Shown here: positions 53,160 to 62,211 of the stretch, piece after piece
How positions within the stretch are numbered: the stretch's first letter is position 1
How the letters are laid out: each line of letters starts with the position of its first letter
Assembly: GCF_012952295.1 (NCBI RefSeq)
Contig: NZ_JABBCH010000010.1
Coordinates: 93,518 to 157,517, forward strand
Length of the DNA stretch: 64,000 nt
From: Crystallibacter degradans
Lineage (GTDB): Bacteria; Actinomycetota; Actinomycetes; Actinomycetales; Micrococcaceae
Direction of reading: 5' to 3'
Translations under genes and position numbers: made by a program
The notes under the pieces: generated by a model
The model's input: only the letters and a program-made list of their open reading frames with translations
Databases searched by the model: none
Told to the model about the DNA's origin: nothing

Positions 53160-54287
53160 TCAGCTGTGCGGGAAGAACTGGGTCACTAGCTCATTGTGCA
53201 GCTGGTGGATGTCAGTCAGGAATCCGTCGTGGCCGGTGGGCACTTCGATCATGTGCACCTTGGGCGGCGTGGGCAGCGCTTCGGCCAGCTGGCGCGACTG
53301 CTCCGGGAAGTACAACCGGTCGGAATCAACGGCGGCGATGAAGAAATCCGTTTCCACGTCGGCCAAGGCTTGCTGGACCGAACCGCGCCCGCGTGCGACG
53401 TCGTGGCTCATCAGGGCTTCGGTCATCAGGATGTAGCTGTTGGCGTCGAACCGGCCCGCCAGTTTGCTGGCCTGGTGGTCCAGGTAGCTTTCCACCGCAT
53501 ACCGCCCGCGCTCTGCCGGGTTGGCGCTGCCGAAGGGCTGTTCCGTTCCCTGGGCGTTGCGGCCGAAGCGGTACTCGAATTCGGGCTCGGACCGGTAATT
53601 GATATGCGCGATCCTGCGGGCGATGCCGAGGCCTGCGTCGGGCGCGGGCCCTTCGTAGTAGTCGCCGCCGTTGAAGTCCGGGTCCAGTCGGATGGCCAGC
53701 ACCTGCGCCTGCGCAAATGCGATCTGCTCCGCGGTGCTCGCCGCACCGCAGGCAATCACGGCACAACGGGCGGTCCGCTCCGGGTAGGTAGCGGCCCATT
53801 CGAGCGCGCGGGCACCGCCCATGGAGCCGCCGAGAACAGCATGCCAGCGCTTGATGCCCAGCCGGTCGGCCAGCCGCGCCTCGGCGTGGACCGAATCGCG
53901 GATGGTCACCAGCGGAAAGCGCGAACCCCAGTGCTTGCCGTCAGGCGCCGGTGAGGACGGACCGGTGGAGCCGTAGCAGCCGCCGACCATATTGGCCGCC
54001 ATCACGAAGTACTCGTTGGTGTCGATCGTGGCGCCGGGCCCCACCAGGGGATCCCACCAGCCCGCCTCATCCGTATCTCCGCGCGCAACATGGGTGCTGC
54101 CGGTCAGGGCATGCGCAATGAGCACGGCGTTGGAGGCATCCTCGTTCAGGGTGCCCCAGGTTTCGTAGCCCAGAACGACCTCCGGCAGAAAGCCGCCCGT
54201 TTCCAGCTCGAGGGCGCCGATGGACGCGTAACGCAAAATGCCGTCCGCCGCCGTGTCCAGCAGCTCCTGTGGTTGCAGAGTTGTCAA
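53160..54287 (-). CDS. metX: Homoserine O-acetyltransferase
   Basis: 375 residues, alpha/beta hydrolase fold. LIAHALTGSTHV, GGSMGGARALEWA with the nucleophile serine near 152, and the terminal TGHDGFLTD with aspartate and histidine make the MetX triad pattern. It activates homoserine with acetyl-CoA for sulfhydrylation. It is 33 bp downstream of metY, and both are under the SAM riboswitch. Confidence 0.95.
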   Translation of the reverse strand: MTTLQPQELLDTAADGILRYASIGALELETGGFLPEVVLGYETWGTLNEDASNAVLIAHALTGSTHVARGDTDEAGWWDPLVGPGATIDTNEYFVMAANMVGGCYGSTGPSSPAPDGKHWGSRFPLVTIRDSVHAEARLADRLGIKRWHAVLGGSMGGARALEWAATYPERTARCAVIACGAASTAEQIAFAQAQVLAIRLDPDFNGGDYYEGPAPDAGLGIARRIAHINYRSEPEFEYRFGRNAQGTEQPFGSANPAERGRYAVESYLDHQASKLAGRFDANSYILMTEALMSHDVARGRGSVQQALADVETDFFIAAVDSDRLYFPEQSRQLAEALPTPPKVHMIEVPTGHDGFLTDIHQLHNELVTQFFPHS

Positions 54288-54320
54288 TGCTATGCCTGTG
54301 ATTCCTTCATGATGCCGCGT

Positions 54321-55640
54321 TCAGGCGGCACCCTTGGATGCGCGGAAACCGGCTTCGAGGTCCGCAAGAATATCGTCGATGTGCTCGATGCCAACGGACA
54401 GCCGGACCAGACCCGGCGTGACACCAGCGGCTGCCTGCGCCTCCGGGGACAGCTGGGCATGGGTGGTCGACGCCGGGTGGATCACCAGCGAACGGACGTC
54501 GCCGACATTGGCCACATGGGAGTGCAGTTCCAGTCCATCGACAAAGCGCTTGCCGGCCTCGAGCCCGCCGGCGATTTCGAACGCAATGATGGCACCCGTG
54601 CCCTTGGGGCCATACTTGCGGCCGCGCTCGTGCCACGGGCTGGAAGGCAGGCCGGCGTACGCAACGGACGTAACGGCGTCGTGCTTTTCAAGCCATTCGG
54701 CCACCTTCTGCGCATTCTCCACGTGGCGCTCCATGCGCAGGCTCAGTGTCTCCAGGCCCTGGGCGATCAGGAACGCATTGAACGGAGCGGCGGAGGAGCC
54801 GAGGTCGCGCAGCAGCTGGACGCGGGCCTTGAGGATGTAGGCCAGGTTGGCTCCGAGCGCGCCACCAACGCCGAGGTCGCGGGCGAAGACCAGGCCGTTG
54901 TAGCTCTCATCCGGGGTGTTGAAACCGGGGAACTTCTCCGGGTCCTTGGCGAAGTCGAAGTTGCCCGAATCCACGATCACGCCGGCAATGGCGCTGCCGT
55001 GGCCACCGAGGTACTTGGTGGCCGAATGGACCACGATGTCGGCGCCCCACTCGATCGGGCGGATCAGGTACGGGGTGGCCAGCGTGTTGTCCACGATCAG
55101 CGGCACCCCGGCCTCGTGGGCGATGGCGCTGATGCCCTCGACGTCGAGCACATCCAGGCGCGGGTTGGACACGGCCTCGCCGAAGAATGCCTTGGTGTTC
55201 GGTTTGACGGCGGCGCGCCACTGGTCCAGGTTGTCCGGATCCTCGACGAAGGTCACCTCGATGGCGAACTTCTTCAGGGTGTTCTTCAGCAGGTTGTACG
55301 TGCCGCCGTAGAGGCTGGGGCTGGCGACGACGTGGTCACCGGCTTCGGCAACGTTCAGGATGGAGAACGTGGACGCCGCCTGGCCGGAGGACAGCAGCAG
55401 TGCGCCAACGCCGCCTTCCAGGTTCGCGATCCGGTTCTCCACGGCTTCCGTGGTCGGGTTGCCGATCCGGGTGTAGATGGGCGCCAGTTCGGCCAGCGCA
55501 AAACGGTTGGCCGCGCTTTCGGCACTCGGGAAGACGAACGACGTCGTCTGGTAGATGGGCAGGGCACGCGCGCCTGTTGCGGCGTCCGGCTCCTGGCCTA
55601 CATGGATCTGGCGGGTTTCGAATGACCAGTCATTTGACAT
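54321..55640 (-). CDS. metY: O-acetylhomoserine sulfhydrylase
   Basis: 439 residues, Cys/Met-metabolism PLP family. VHSATKYLGGHGSAIAG contains the PLP lysine (about residue 208). LLSSGQAASTFSILNVAEA and VRLSVGIEHIDDI are family motifs. It makes homocysteine from O-acetylhomoserine and sulfide. First gene of the metY-metX operon, downstream of the riboswitch. The ATG at 55640 fits MSNDWSFETRQIHVGQ. Confidence 0.96.
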   Translation of the reverse strand: MSNDWSFETRQIHVGQEPDAATGARALPIYQTTSFVFPSAESAANRFALAELAPIYTRIGNPTTEAVENRIANLEGGVGALLLSSGQAASTFSILNVAEAGDHVVASPSLYGGTYNLLKNTLKKFAIEVTFVEDPDNLDQWRAAVKPNTKAFFGEAVSNPRLDVLDVEGISAIAHEAGVPLIVDNTLATPYLIRPIEWGADIVVHSATKYLGGHGSAIAGVIVDSGNFDFAKDPEKFPGFNTPDESYNGLVFARDLGVGGALGANLAYILKARVQLLRDLGSSAAPFNAFLIAQGLETLSLRMERHVENAQKVAEWLEKHDAVTSVAYAGLPSSPWHERGRKYGPKGTGAIIAFEIAGGLEAGKRFVDGLELHSHVANVGDVRSLVIHPASTTHAQLSPEAQAAAGVTPGLVRLSVGIEHIDDILADLEAGFRASKGAA

Positions 55641-55699
55641 GTGGAACTCCCTCTTGTCTCAAAGGGGTCTACCCGGGAACCGGTTTCCGGCATTTTTCT

Positions 55700-55825
55700 C
55701 GGGTGACCCGCGCTTGCGTCCCGCCTGCTGGCGGAAGCCTGGTCCTCACCCGGGGCACCCCACCGCGGTTGGAGGGTTGCCGGCCAGCTAGCCGGGGCTT
55801 GTTGCTGGCACTCATGACCTGTATC
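55700..55825 (-). promoter_or_regulatory. SAM riboswitch (SAM-IV type) controlling metY-metX
   Basis: On the minus strand the leader reads GGTCATGAGTGCCAGC at its 5' end (near 55822), then GCCCCGGCTAGCTGGCCGGC, AACCCTCCAACCGCGGTGGG and GTGCCCCGGGTGAGGACCAGG, the conserved core of actinobacterial SAM-IV aptamers. A 3' pseudoknot and expression platform should lie toward 55700. The metY start is 60 bp beyond. SAM binding should switch off methionine synthesis. The exact ends are approximate. Confidence 0.9.
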
Positions 55826-55929
55826 TAGGTTCGGCGACAGGCACTTTTTCAGCAAGTATGTGACGGTGTGTGAATGTCGGTTAGGACACCCTTAGTCGAG
55901 AGGCACATCACAAAATGCCAAAATGAGGC

Positions 55930-56571
55930 ATGCGTTTCGATCATGTCTCATATGCCTGTGAACCCGATGGCCTGGCGGCTACTACCGAACGGATTTCGGC
56001 AGCGCTAGGTATCGAAGCCGTCAAGGGGGGCGTCCACCCCCGCTTTGGAACCCGTAACATGATTTTCCCCCTAACGGACCGCCACTACCTTGAGGTCGTC
56101 GAGGTTTTGAACCACCCGGCGTCGGACAAGGCGCCGTTCGGCCAGGCCGTGCGCGCCCGCTCCGAAGCAGGCGGCGGCTGGATGGGCTGGTGCGTCGAGG
56201 TCGACGATCTGGCCCCGTTCGAGGAACGGCTGGGGCGCCATGCGGTGCCGGGCGGCCGCAAGTTCCCGGATGGCCGCGAACTGACCTGGCAGCAGATCGG
56301 CATTAAGGGCCTCATCGCGGACCCGCAGGTTCCGTACATGCTGCGCTGGGACGACGGCACCGAAGAGCTGCACCCGTCGAAGGCCTACCCCGCAACGGCG
56401 AAGCTGATTGGATTGACCATCGGCGGCTCCTCTACCCGTGTGGCGGACTGGCTGGGAACACCGATCGATGCGCTGCTGGATGACGTCAAAGTTGCCTGGA
56501 CGGCACCGAACGGCACCCCGGGCATCATGTCCGTACGGTTCGAGACCGACAAGGGCGTCGTCGAACTCTAA
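55930..56571 (+). CDS. VOC/glyoxalase-like domain protein
   Basis: 213 residues: MRFDHVSYACEPDGL at the N-terminus with a metal-type histidine, NMIFPLTDRHYLEVVEVL, and WMGWCVEVDDL. The fold resembles a glyoxalase-like (DUF4062-unlike, Glyoxalase_3) domain of unknown function. Single gene, followed by a strong hairpin. The role is unclear. Confidence 0.75.
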   Translation: MRFDHVSYACEPDGLAATTERISAALGIEAVKGGVHPRFGTRNMIFPLTDRHYLEVVEVLNHPASDKAPFGQAVRARSEAGGGWMGWCVEVDDLAPFEERLGRHAVPGGRKFPDGRELTWQQIGIKGLIADPQVPYMLRWDDGTEELHPSKAYPATAKLIGLTIGGSSTRVADWLGTPIDALLDDVKVAWTAPNGTPGIMSVRFETDKGVVEL

Positions 56572-56610
56572 CCGCTCCTTTCCGGAGATTTCGCTCCGTT
56601 TTGGGGCGAC

Positions 56611-56672
56611 GCTTCGATTTGGGATTCTGCCTTGCCTACGCGGTGCAGGCGGAATCCCGAATCGAAGCTTTT
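56611..56672 (+). terminator. Rho-independent terminator after the VOC gene
   Basis: A near-perfect stem of about 24 bp: GCTTCGATTTGGGATTCTGC (and 5 more) pairs with GCAGGCGGAATCCCGAATCG (and AAGC), followed by TTTT. It lies 40 bp after the VOC stop. The length is greater than usual, so a small mobile or repeat origin is possible. Confidence 0.8.
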
Positions 56673-56771
56673 CCCCGTTAATCGTCCTCCACAGCAGGTA
56701 TTCAGACCGCGTTGTCCACATCTGCCCGCATCGTAGGAGACCAACCGCTCGGACACGATCAGGGTTGAAGA

Positions 56772-57761
56772 ATGTGTTCTCAACTGATCTTTTCCCATGA
56801 CTACGACCTCACGGGGATCGGCCGAAGGAGCCTTGCCGAACGGTGCCGGACCGGGGAACTGACGCGCGTTCGTAACGGTGTCTACGTCCGAACCCAGCAC
56901 TGGGCAAGCATGCCTTGGTGGGACCAGTACCGGATCCACGTTGAGGCGGCTGTGAGCAAGGGACGCTCACCCCGGGTGCTCGTGTGGCAGTCTGCTGCGG
57001 TCATCTGGGGTATGCCGGTAGTGGGCAAGAGTACCGAGGTGCAGTTGCTGGCAGCTGAAGGTTGTCATGGATTACGCCGCGCCGGTATGCGATGGCACGC
57101 CTCGAAACTACTGGAACCATTGGAGACAGTAGATGGATATGCCGTAACGTCACGGGCACAAACGGCAGTCGACGTAGCCGGACATTTGCCGTTTGAGCAT
57201 GCCGTCCCCGTTCTGGACCATGTTCTCCGGCCGGATAGGAAACGGAACCTGCCAGCGTTGGCAAGATCCCACCTGCACGCATTGGCAGATCAGCTTCCTA
57301 CCAAGGCGAAATCGCTGCGAGCTCACAGAGTCATTGACTTTGCGGATCCGCGTGCGCAGTTGCCAGGCGAATCCTTGTCTAGAGCCTTAATGTACTTGTT
57401 TCATTTTCCGGCCCCGGAGCTGCAATACGCATTCCATGACACGGATGGCAGGACGGTAGGAATCACCGACTTCTATTGGAAGGAGAAACGCCTCGTCGGG
57501 GAGTTCGACGGTACAGCCAAGTACTCCAATGGAGAGTATTTGAAGGGTCAGACACCTGTGGACAGGGTCGTGGCAGAGAAGAAACGCGAGGACCGAATTC
57601 GCGCCTGTGGGGTCCATTTCGTTCGATGGACGTGGGACGCCGCGTGGCAGCCTGAGTCCCACCGGCCAAGCGGACTCGTGAAGCTGCTGCTCAATGCTGG
57701 CCTCAAGCAGGATCGATGGAACAACCGGTGGCCGGGAGTCCCTCCTATCAGCAGTCAATGA
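56772..57761 (+). CDS. AbiEi-like winged-helix / DUF559 nuclease-like fusion
   Basis: 329 residues. The N-terminal part (about 1-90) resembles the AbiEi antitoxin HTH (LAERCRTGELTRVRNGVYV). The C-terminal part (about 210-300) has ITDFYWKEKRLVGEFDGTAKY, an E-x-D core of Vsr/DUF559 restriction-like nucleases, and VHFVRWTWD. The base composition is visibly lower in GC than its neighbours. It is a common actinobacterial architecture with unproven function, possibly in phage or plasmid defence. No AbiEii toxin partner is adjacent. It lies about 100 bp after the terminator at 56611. Confidence 0.75.
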   Translation: MCSQLIFSHDYDLTGIGRRSLAERCRTGELTRVRNGVYVRTQHWASMPWWDQYRIHVEAAVSKGRSPRVLVWQSAAVIWGMPVVGKSTEVQLLAAEGCHGLRRAGMRWHASKLLEPLETVDGYAVTSRAQTAVDVAGHLPFEHAVPVLDHVLRPDRKRNLPALARSHLHALADQLPTKAKSLRAHRVIDFADPRAQLPGESLSRALMYLFHFPAPELQYAFHDTDGRTVGITDFYWKEKRLVGEFDGTAKYSNGEYLKGQTPVDRVVAEKKREDRIRACGVHFVRWTWDAAWQPESHRPSGLVKLLLNAGLKQDRWNNRWPGVPPISSQ

Positions 57762-57930
57762 AGATTCACGTTCGCTGCGCCGGACCGTGTGCCATGCACC
57801 AGGGTCAGTGCATCGTGCTGCGAAATGGGGTCACGCTGCGGTTCGGGGAAGGGCCGCCTTTCTGCCGCCGCAGCATCATCCCGATTCGCAGCCGAATGGT
57901 TGCCCCAGCCGCAGACTATCGGCGCTGCTG
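57762..57930. other. Intergenic region between convergent genes
   Basis: 169 bp between the AbiEi-like gene and the CPBP gene. It has some GC-rich inverted repeats (GGGCCGCC / GCCGCCGC area near 57850) but no clear terminator, RNA or gene. Confidence 0.4.
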
Positions 57931-58719
57931 CTATTCGCCGATGCCGATGGCGGAGCCGAAGAGGGCGTAGCCAACGAAGCCGGCGATGTCGAGCAGGGCA
58001 TGGGCTATCACCAGGGGCATCACCCGTTTGGTCCGGGTGTAGGCATAGCCGAAGACAAGGCCCATCAGGAAGTTGCCGATGCCGGGCCCGATCCCCTGGT
58101 ACAGGTGGTAGCTGCCGCGGATCAGAGCGCTGGTGAAAATGATGGTCCAGGTGCCCCAGCCCAGCTTGGCCAGCCGGTTGAAGAGATAGCCGACCACAAC
58201 GACCTCCTCCAGCACCGAGTGGCGCAGGGCGGAGAGAACCAGGACCGGGACAGTCCACCAGTATTCGTCCAGCGCGGCCGGGACTATCGCCGTCGTGATG
58301 CCCAGGGCGCGCCCGCCCGCATACACCCCTAAGGTGCCCACGCCGATCAGCAGGGCCAGCCCGAAGCCCAGTCCAAAGTCCACGCCAGGTCGGGCGAAGG
58401 TAAACCCGATCTTCCGGAAGGCCTCGCGGGCACGTTCACCCGGCCCTGCCAGCAGGAACAGCACCAGCGCCACGGGGACCAGGGCAAAGAAGATTGCCAG
58501 CAGTTGGTAGAGCAGGTCGAACAGTTCCCGCTCGTTCAGGACCGGGTTCAGCGCCGTGGTCTGCGATCCCAGTGGCGCCCGCGTCATCTTTTCCAGCAGG
58601 TTCACAATGGCGTAGACGGCGGACTGCCCCAGGGAGAGCCCCAGAACGATCAGCACTTCGGCGTGGTAGTAGCGGCGGGTGCGGGGCACGGTGTCGGTGG
58701 CTGCGGTCTGGCTCTGCAT
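57931..58719 (-). CDS. CPBP-family intramembrane protease-like protein
   Basis: 262 residues with about seven membrane helices. The CPBP region has SVLEEVVVVGYLFNRL, then GSYHLYQGIG and VIAHALLDIAGFV. The two glutamates and the later histidines of the Abi/CAAX-protease family are present, but the usual arginine of EExxxR is valine. The start ATG is 58719; the longer frame runs into the divergent gene. The family's substrates are mostly unknown; some CPBP proteins are linked to bacteriocin immunity. Confidence 0.83.
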   Translation of the reverse strand: MQSQTAATDTVPRTRRYYHAEVLIVLGLSLGQSAVYAIVNLLEKMTRAPLGSQTTALNPVLNERELFDLLYQLLAIFFALVPVALVLFLLAGPGERAREAFRKIGFTFARPGVDFGLGFGLALLIGVGTLGVYAGGRALGITTAIVPAALDEYWWTVPVLVLSALRHSVLEEVVVVGYLFNRLAKLGWGTWTIIFTSALIRGSYHLYQGIGPGIGNFLMGLVFGYAYTRTKRVMPLVIAHALLDIAGFVGYALFGSAIGIGE

Positions 58720-58861
58720 GGGTCTATCTTGCCAACTCCTGCTGGGAGCGTGCTCAACAAGGACGGATTGGCGCAATGCCGCGGCTTGGCTCTGGACGCC
58801 GGGCACCCCGCGTGCGAAGGTCAAAAAGACAGGAATAGGCGACAAGAGAGGGAGGTCCGGC

Positions 58862-59461
58862 GTGCTCAATCTGGAACCAGCCGCGCGGCAGGTGGCGGAA
58901 ATTGTCAAGGGCATCGGGGACGGTCAGCTGGCCGGGCCAACGCCCTGCGAGTACTACAGCGTCGGGGACCTGCTGGACCACTTCATGGGCTTGACCCTCG
59001 CGTTCAGGGACGCGGCGACCAAAGCATCGATGGAGCCGGGCTATGGCTCCGTGCCGCCCGACGCCCCGGATAATCGGCCCTCGGCTGCGAACCTGGACCC
59101 GGATTGGCGGAACCTTCTCCCCCAGCGCCTGGACGGCCTGGCTGCTGCCTGGCAACATCCGTCTGCCTGGCAAGGTATGGCACAGGCGGGCGGCGTGACC
59201 ATGCCCGCCGAGCTCATGGGCTTGGTGGCTACCAACGAACTGGTGGTCCACGGCTGGGATCTGGCCGCTGCCACGGGCCAGACGTTCGAGGCCGACACAG
59301 CCAACCTGCAGGCGGCCTACGAATTTGCCGAGCTCTCCGCCAAGGAAGGCGAAGATCGCGAGGGCCTGTTCGGCCCCGTCATCGAGATTCCCGCCGATGC
59401 ACCGCTGCTGGACCGATTGTTAGGGCTGACGGGACGGAATCCCGGCTGGACCGCGAAGTAG
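58862..59461 (+). CDS. TIGR03086-type DinB-fold metal-binding protein
   Basis: 199 residues: MLNLEPAARQVAEIVKGI, TPCEYYSVGDLLDHFMGLTLAF (metal-type histidine), ATNELVVHGWDLAAATGQ. This matches TIGR03086/mycothiol-maleylpyruvate isomerase N-terminal domain proteins, which are common in mycothiol-making actinobacteria. The GTG at 58862 is the start, since GGGAGG lies 6 bp upstream; the frame extends back to 58679. It is divergent from the CPBP gene. The substrate is unknown. Confidence 0.87.
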   Translation: MLNLEPAARQVAEIVKGIGDGQLAGPTPCEYYSVGDLLDHFMGLTLAFRDAATKASMEPGYGSVPPDAPDNRPSAANLDPDWRNLLPQRLDGLAAAWQHPSAWQGMAQAGGVTMPAELMGLVATNELVVHGWDLAAATGQTFEADTANLQAAYEFAELSAKEGEDREGLFGPVIEIPADAPLLDRLLGLTGRNPGWTAK

Positions 59462-59471
59462 CAGCAGCCGC

Positions 59472-59536
59472 CATCTCGGCCCAGCGGCAGCCGGCATCTC
59501 GGACCAGCGGCTGCCCGGCTGGCAGGCAGGCAGGCA
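59472..59536. repeat. Short direct repeats between convergent genes
   Basis: CATCTCGGCCCAGCGGC occurs at 59472-59488 and again, with one change, at 59495-59511. A (GGCA)4 run follows at 59521-59536. Slippage-type repeats between the DinB-fold gene and hutI. Confidence 0.7.
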
Positions 59537-59551
59537 AATCACCAGCGAAAA

Positions 59552-60784
59552 TCAGCGCACTTTCACCCCAGCGCGCCAGACCGCCGCAGTCAGCGGCATG
59601 CCGGGCCGGTAAGCGAGATGCGTGGCGGAGGGCGCATTGAGCAAATGCAGGTCCGACCGATGACCGACGGCGATCGAGCCCACCGCCCGCTGTCCATCGA
59701 CGTCGGCGCCAACGTGCTTCTCCAAGGCCAGGGCGCCTGCATAGGTCGCCGCCCGGACTGCCTCCTGGACGCTCAGGCCCATCTGCAGGACGGCAGTGGT
59801 CACGCAGTAGTTCATCGAGCTTGTGTAGGACGTGCCCGGGTTGCAGTTGGAAGCGAGGGCAATTTCGACGCCGGCATCGAGCAGCTGCCGACCCGGCGCC
59901 AAGGGCTGCCTGGTCGAGAGATCGCAGGCCGGCAGGCAGGTAGCCACTGTGCCGCGTTCCCCCGTCCCGGCCGCGCGGTCCCAACCGGACCAGCTGTCGG
60001 CCAGTGCTTTCACGTCGGTGTCTGCCAGGTAGTTGACGTGGTCCACACTGGCGGCACCGAACTCGACGGCAAGCTGCACGCCCGGCCCCTCGCCCAGCTG
60101 GTTGCCGTGCACGCGGAGTCCTAGTCCGGCATCCCGGCACGCGGCCAGCACGCGCCGTGACTGCTCCTCGTTGAAGGCACCACGCTCGCAGAAGACGTCC
60201 GCCCACTGCACGTATGGCCGGACCGCCGCGAGCATCTCGCCGCAGACCAGCTCGGTGTAGGCATCCGCGTCCATTCCGTCCGGGACCAGATGGGCGCCCA
60301 GATACGTCACCTGGTCCGCCACTGTGGAGGCAATGCGCGCGGACCGCGCCTCGTGCTCCACATCGAGCCCGTAACCGGTCTTCGTCTCCAAGTAGGTCGT
60401 ACCGCCGGCAACCGCCTCGGCGACGCGTCCCATCAGCAACCGGGTCAGGTCGAAATCGTCGGCGGTGCGGGTGGCCCCGGTAGTCACGGCGATCCCGCCG
60501 GCCGCATAGCTCTCCCCAGCCATCCGTGCCTCGAACTCAGCGGTCCGGTCCCCGGCGAACACCAAATGAGTGTGCGAATCGACCCAGCCCGGCAGCACCG
60601 CGCGGCCTTCGGCGTCGTACATTTCATCTGTTTGCGGCGCCTGGCCGGCGGGTCCGATCCAGCTGATCCGTTCACCCTCAATAACGACGGCGGCGTCGCG
60701 CAGGACTGAAGCCGTCCCGCGTGCCGGATCCTGGGTCATGAGCTCGCCGATGTTGGTGATCAGCGTGGACTGCGTAGAGGTCAT
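59552..60784 (-). CDS. hutI: Imidazolonepropionase
   Basis: 410 residues, amidohydrolase fold. VDSHTHLVFAGDRTAEF (HxH metal motif), TKTGYGLDVEHE and ALASNCNPGTSYTSSM are typical HutI motifs. It opens the imidazolone ring to N-formimino-L-glutamate. The start overlaps the hutF stop by 4 bp. Last gene of the hut operon in this window. Confidence 0.96.
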   Translation of the reverse strand: MTSTQSTLITNIGELMTQDPARGTASVLRDAAVVIEGERISWIGPAGQAPQTDEMYDAEGRAVLPGWVDSHTHLVFAGDRTAEFEARMAGESYAAGGIAVTTGATRTADDFDLTRLLMGRVAEAVAGGTTYLETKTGYGLDVEHEARSARIASTVADQVTYLGAHLVPDGMDADAYTELVCGEMLAAVRPYVQWADVFCERGAFNEEQSRRVLAACRDAGLGLRVHGNQLGEGPGVQLAVEFGAASVDHVNYLADTDVKALADSWSGWDRAAGTGERGTVATCLPACDLSTRQPLAPGRQLLDAGVEIALASNCNPGTSYTSSMNYCVTTAVLQMGLSVQEAVRAATYAGALALEKHVGADVDGQRAVGSIAVGHRSDLHLLNAPSATHLAYRPGMPLTAAVWRAGVKVR

Positions 60785-62211
60785 CTTTGGAGGGCTCCCT
60801 TGGCTGCGGTATCGCCGGTTCCTGCGGCGTCGACGTCGGTGATGGCTGCCGCGAGCAGCCGGGCGGGGTCGCCCAGCGTCGCGTGGATGCCTTGGCGGGC
60901 GGCAAGGCGGCCGCCGATGACGACGGTCCTGACGTCCTGCGCGGTGGCGGAAAGCGCCAGCTGGTCCGGCTGCGAGCCGATGGTGCGCAGGCTGCTGGGA
61001 TCCACCGCCATCAAATCGCAGTACTTCCCCCGTTCGAAGCCGGGCAGCCTTCTGCCCTGCGAGCGGGCGCCGGCATCCGAGGCCGCCTCATGCAATGCTT
61101 CGGGAGGGAACCAGCCGCGCTGACCAGACCGCAGCCGTTCACCGTGTTCGAGCGCGCGCATTTCCAGCCACGGATCGACGACGGCGTGCTGGTCCGTGCC
61201 GAGCGCGATGCGTGCCCCGGCGTCGCGCAGTGCCGCGGCCGGGCCGATGCCGTCCGCCAAGTCCGCCTCGGTGGTCGGGCACATCACCACGGTGGCGTGG
61301 GCGGCGCCAAGCATGGCAATGTCCTGCTCCGTCAGGTGGGTGGCGTGGACGGCCGAAAGCCGGCGGGTGAGCAGGCCGCTCCGGCGCAGCAGCGCCGTCG
61401 GCGTCAGGCCGGTAGCCTGCAGGCAGGCTTCGTTTTCGGCGGGCTGTTCGGAAAGGTGGATGTGCAGCGGAATCTCCGGCGGCAGCTGCTCGGCGATGAC
61501 CGGCAGCACGTCAGCGGGCACACCGCGAACCGAATGCAGCGCGGCACCGACAGTGACCTGATCCGGGCTGAATTCCCGCGAGATGGCTTCGCGCAGGGAC
61601 GCCAGCCGCGACAACCATGCGTGCACATCCGGGTCGCCGAACCGCAGCTGTTCCGGCGAGAGCTCCTGCCCTATGCCGCCAGCGAGGTAGCAGGTGTCCA
61701 GCAGCGTCAGCCTGATCCTGGCGTTGACCGCTGCCCTGGCCAGCGCGAGCTCCATGGCATGCGGGCCGTCGGCTCCGTTCGGGTCTGCGCTGCCGGTGCT
61801 TGCTGAGCTCCCTGTGCCGCCGTACGGCGTGCCGTCGGGGCGGTGGTGGACGTAGTGGAATTCGGCCACGCTGGTCCAGCCCGTCACCACCATTTCGGCA
61901 AAGACGGCGGTGGCCAGCTGCTCATACAGCGCCGGGGTCAGCGCCCCGGCCGCGCGGTACATCTGCTCCCGCCACGTCCAGAAACTGCCCACGCCCATGT
62001 CATGCGTGCGGCCGCGCAGGACCCGGTGGAACGCATGCGAGTGGGCGTTGGAAGCAGCCGGAAAGGCCACGCCGGAGACCGGCAGGTCCGAAGCCTTCCG
62101 CTCCGCGCCGAGCTCCAGTCGGGTAACGATTCCGGACTCGTCCACCTCCACACGCACCCCGGAAACAATGCCGCGTCCGCGGATCCAAGCGGCTTCGCAC
62201 CAGACACTCAC
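60781..62211 (-). CDS. hutF: Formimidoylglutamate deiminase
   Basis: 476 residues, amidohydrolase superfamily. NAHSHAFHRVLRGRTHD (metal histidines), TLLDTCYLAGG, ALHSVRGVP, HIHLSEQPAENEAC and GTDQHAVVDPWLEMR match HutF. It deaminates N-formimino-L-glutamate to N-formyl-L-glutamate, so the pathway needs a deformylase. It overlaps hutI and the upstream M20 gene by 4 bp each. A 25-residue Gly/Ser-rich insert follows DGTPYGG. Confidence 0.94.
   Translation of the reverse strand: MSVWCEAAWIRGRGIVSGVRVEVDESGIVTRLELGAERKASDLPVSGVAFPAASNAHSHAFHRVLRGRTHDMGVGSFWTWREQMYRAAGALTPALYEQLATAVFAEMVVTGWTSVAEFHYVHHRPDGTPYGGTGSSASTGSADPNGADGPHAMELALARAAVNARIRLTLLDTCYLAGGIGQELSPEQLRFGDPDVHAWLSRLASLREAISREFSPDQVTVGAALHSVRGVPADVLPVIAEQLPPEIPLHIHLSEQPAENEACLQATGLTPTALLRRSGLLTRRLSAVHATHLTEQDIAMLGAAHATVVMCPTTEADLADGIGPAAALRDAGARIALGTDQHAVVDPWLEMRALEHGERLRSGQRGWFPPEALHEAASDAGARSQGRRLPGFERGKYCDLMAVDPSSLRTIGSQPDQLALSATAQDVRTVVIGGRLAARQGIHATLGDPARLLAAAITDVDAAGTGDTAAKGALQR

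Noticed and set aside
53015..53165. A frame after the winged-helix gene encoding a hydrophobic stretch (FVFLLALIGIVVVVIRG) that resembles a small membrane protein
   Set aside because: No ATG, GTG or TTG start lies before the hydrophobic part (only CTG), and the frame runs on antisense into metX. It may be a remnant, but it cannot be supported as a gene.
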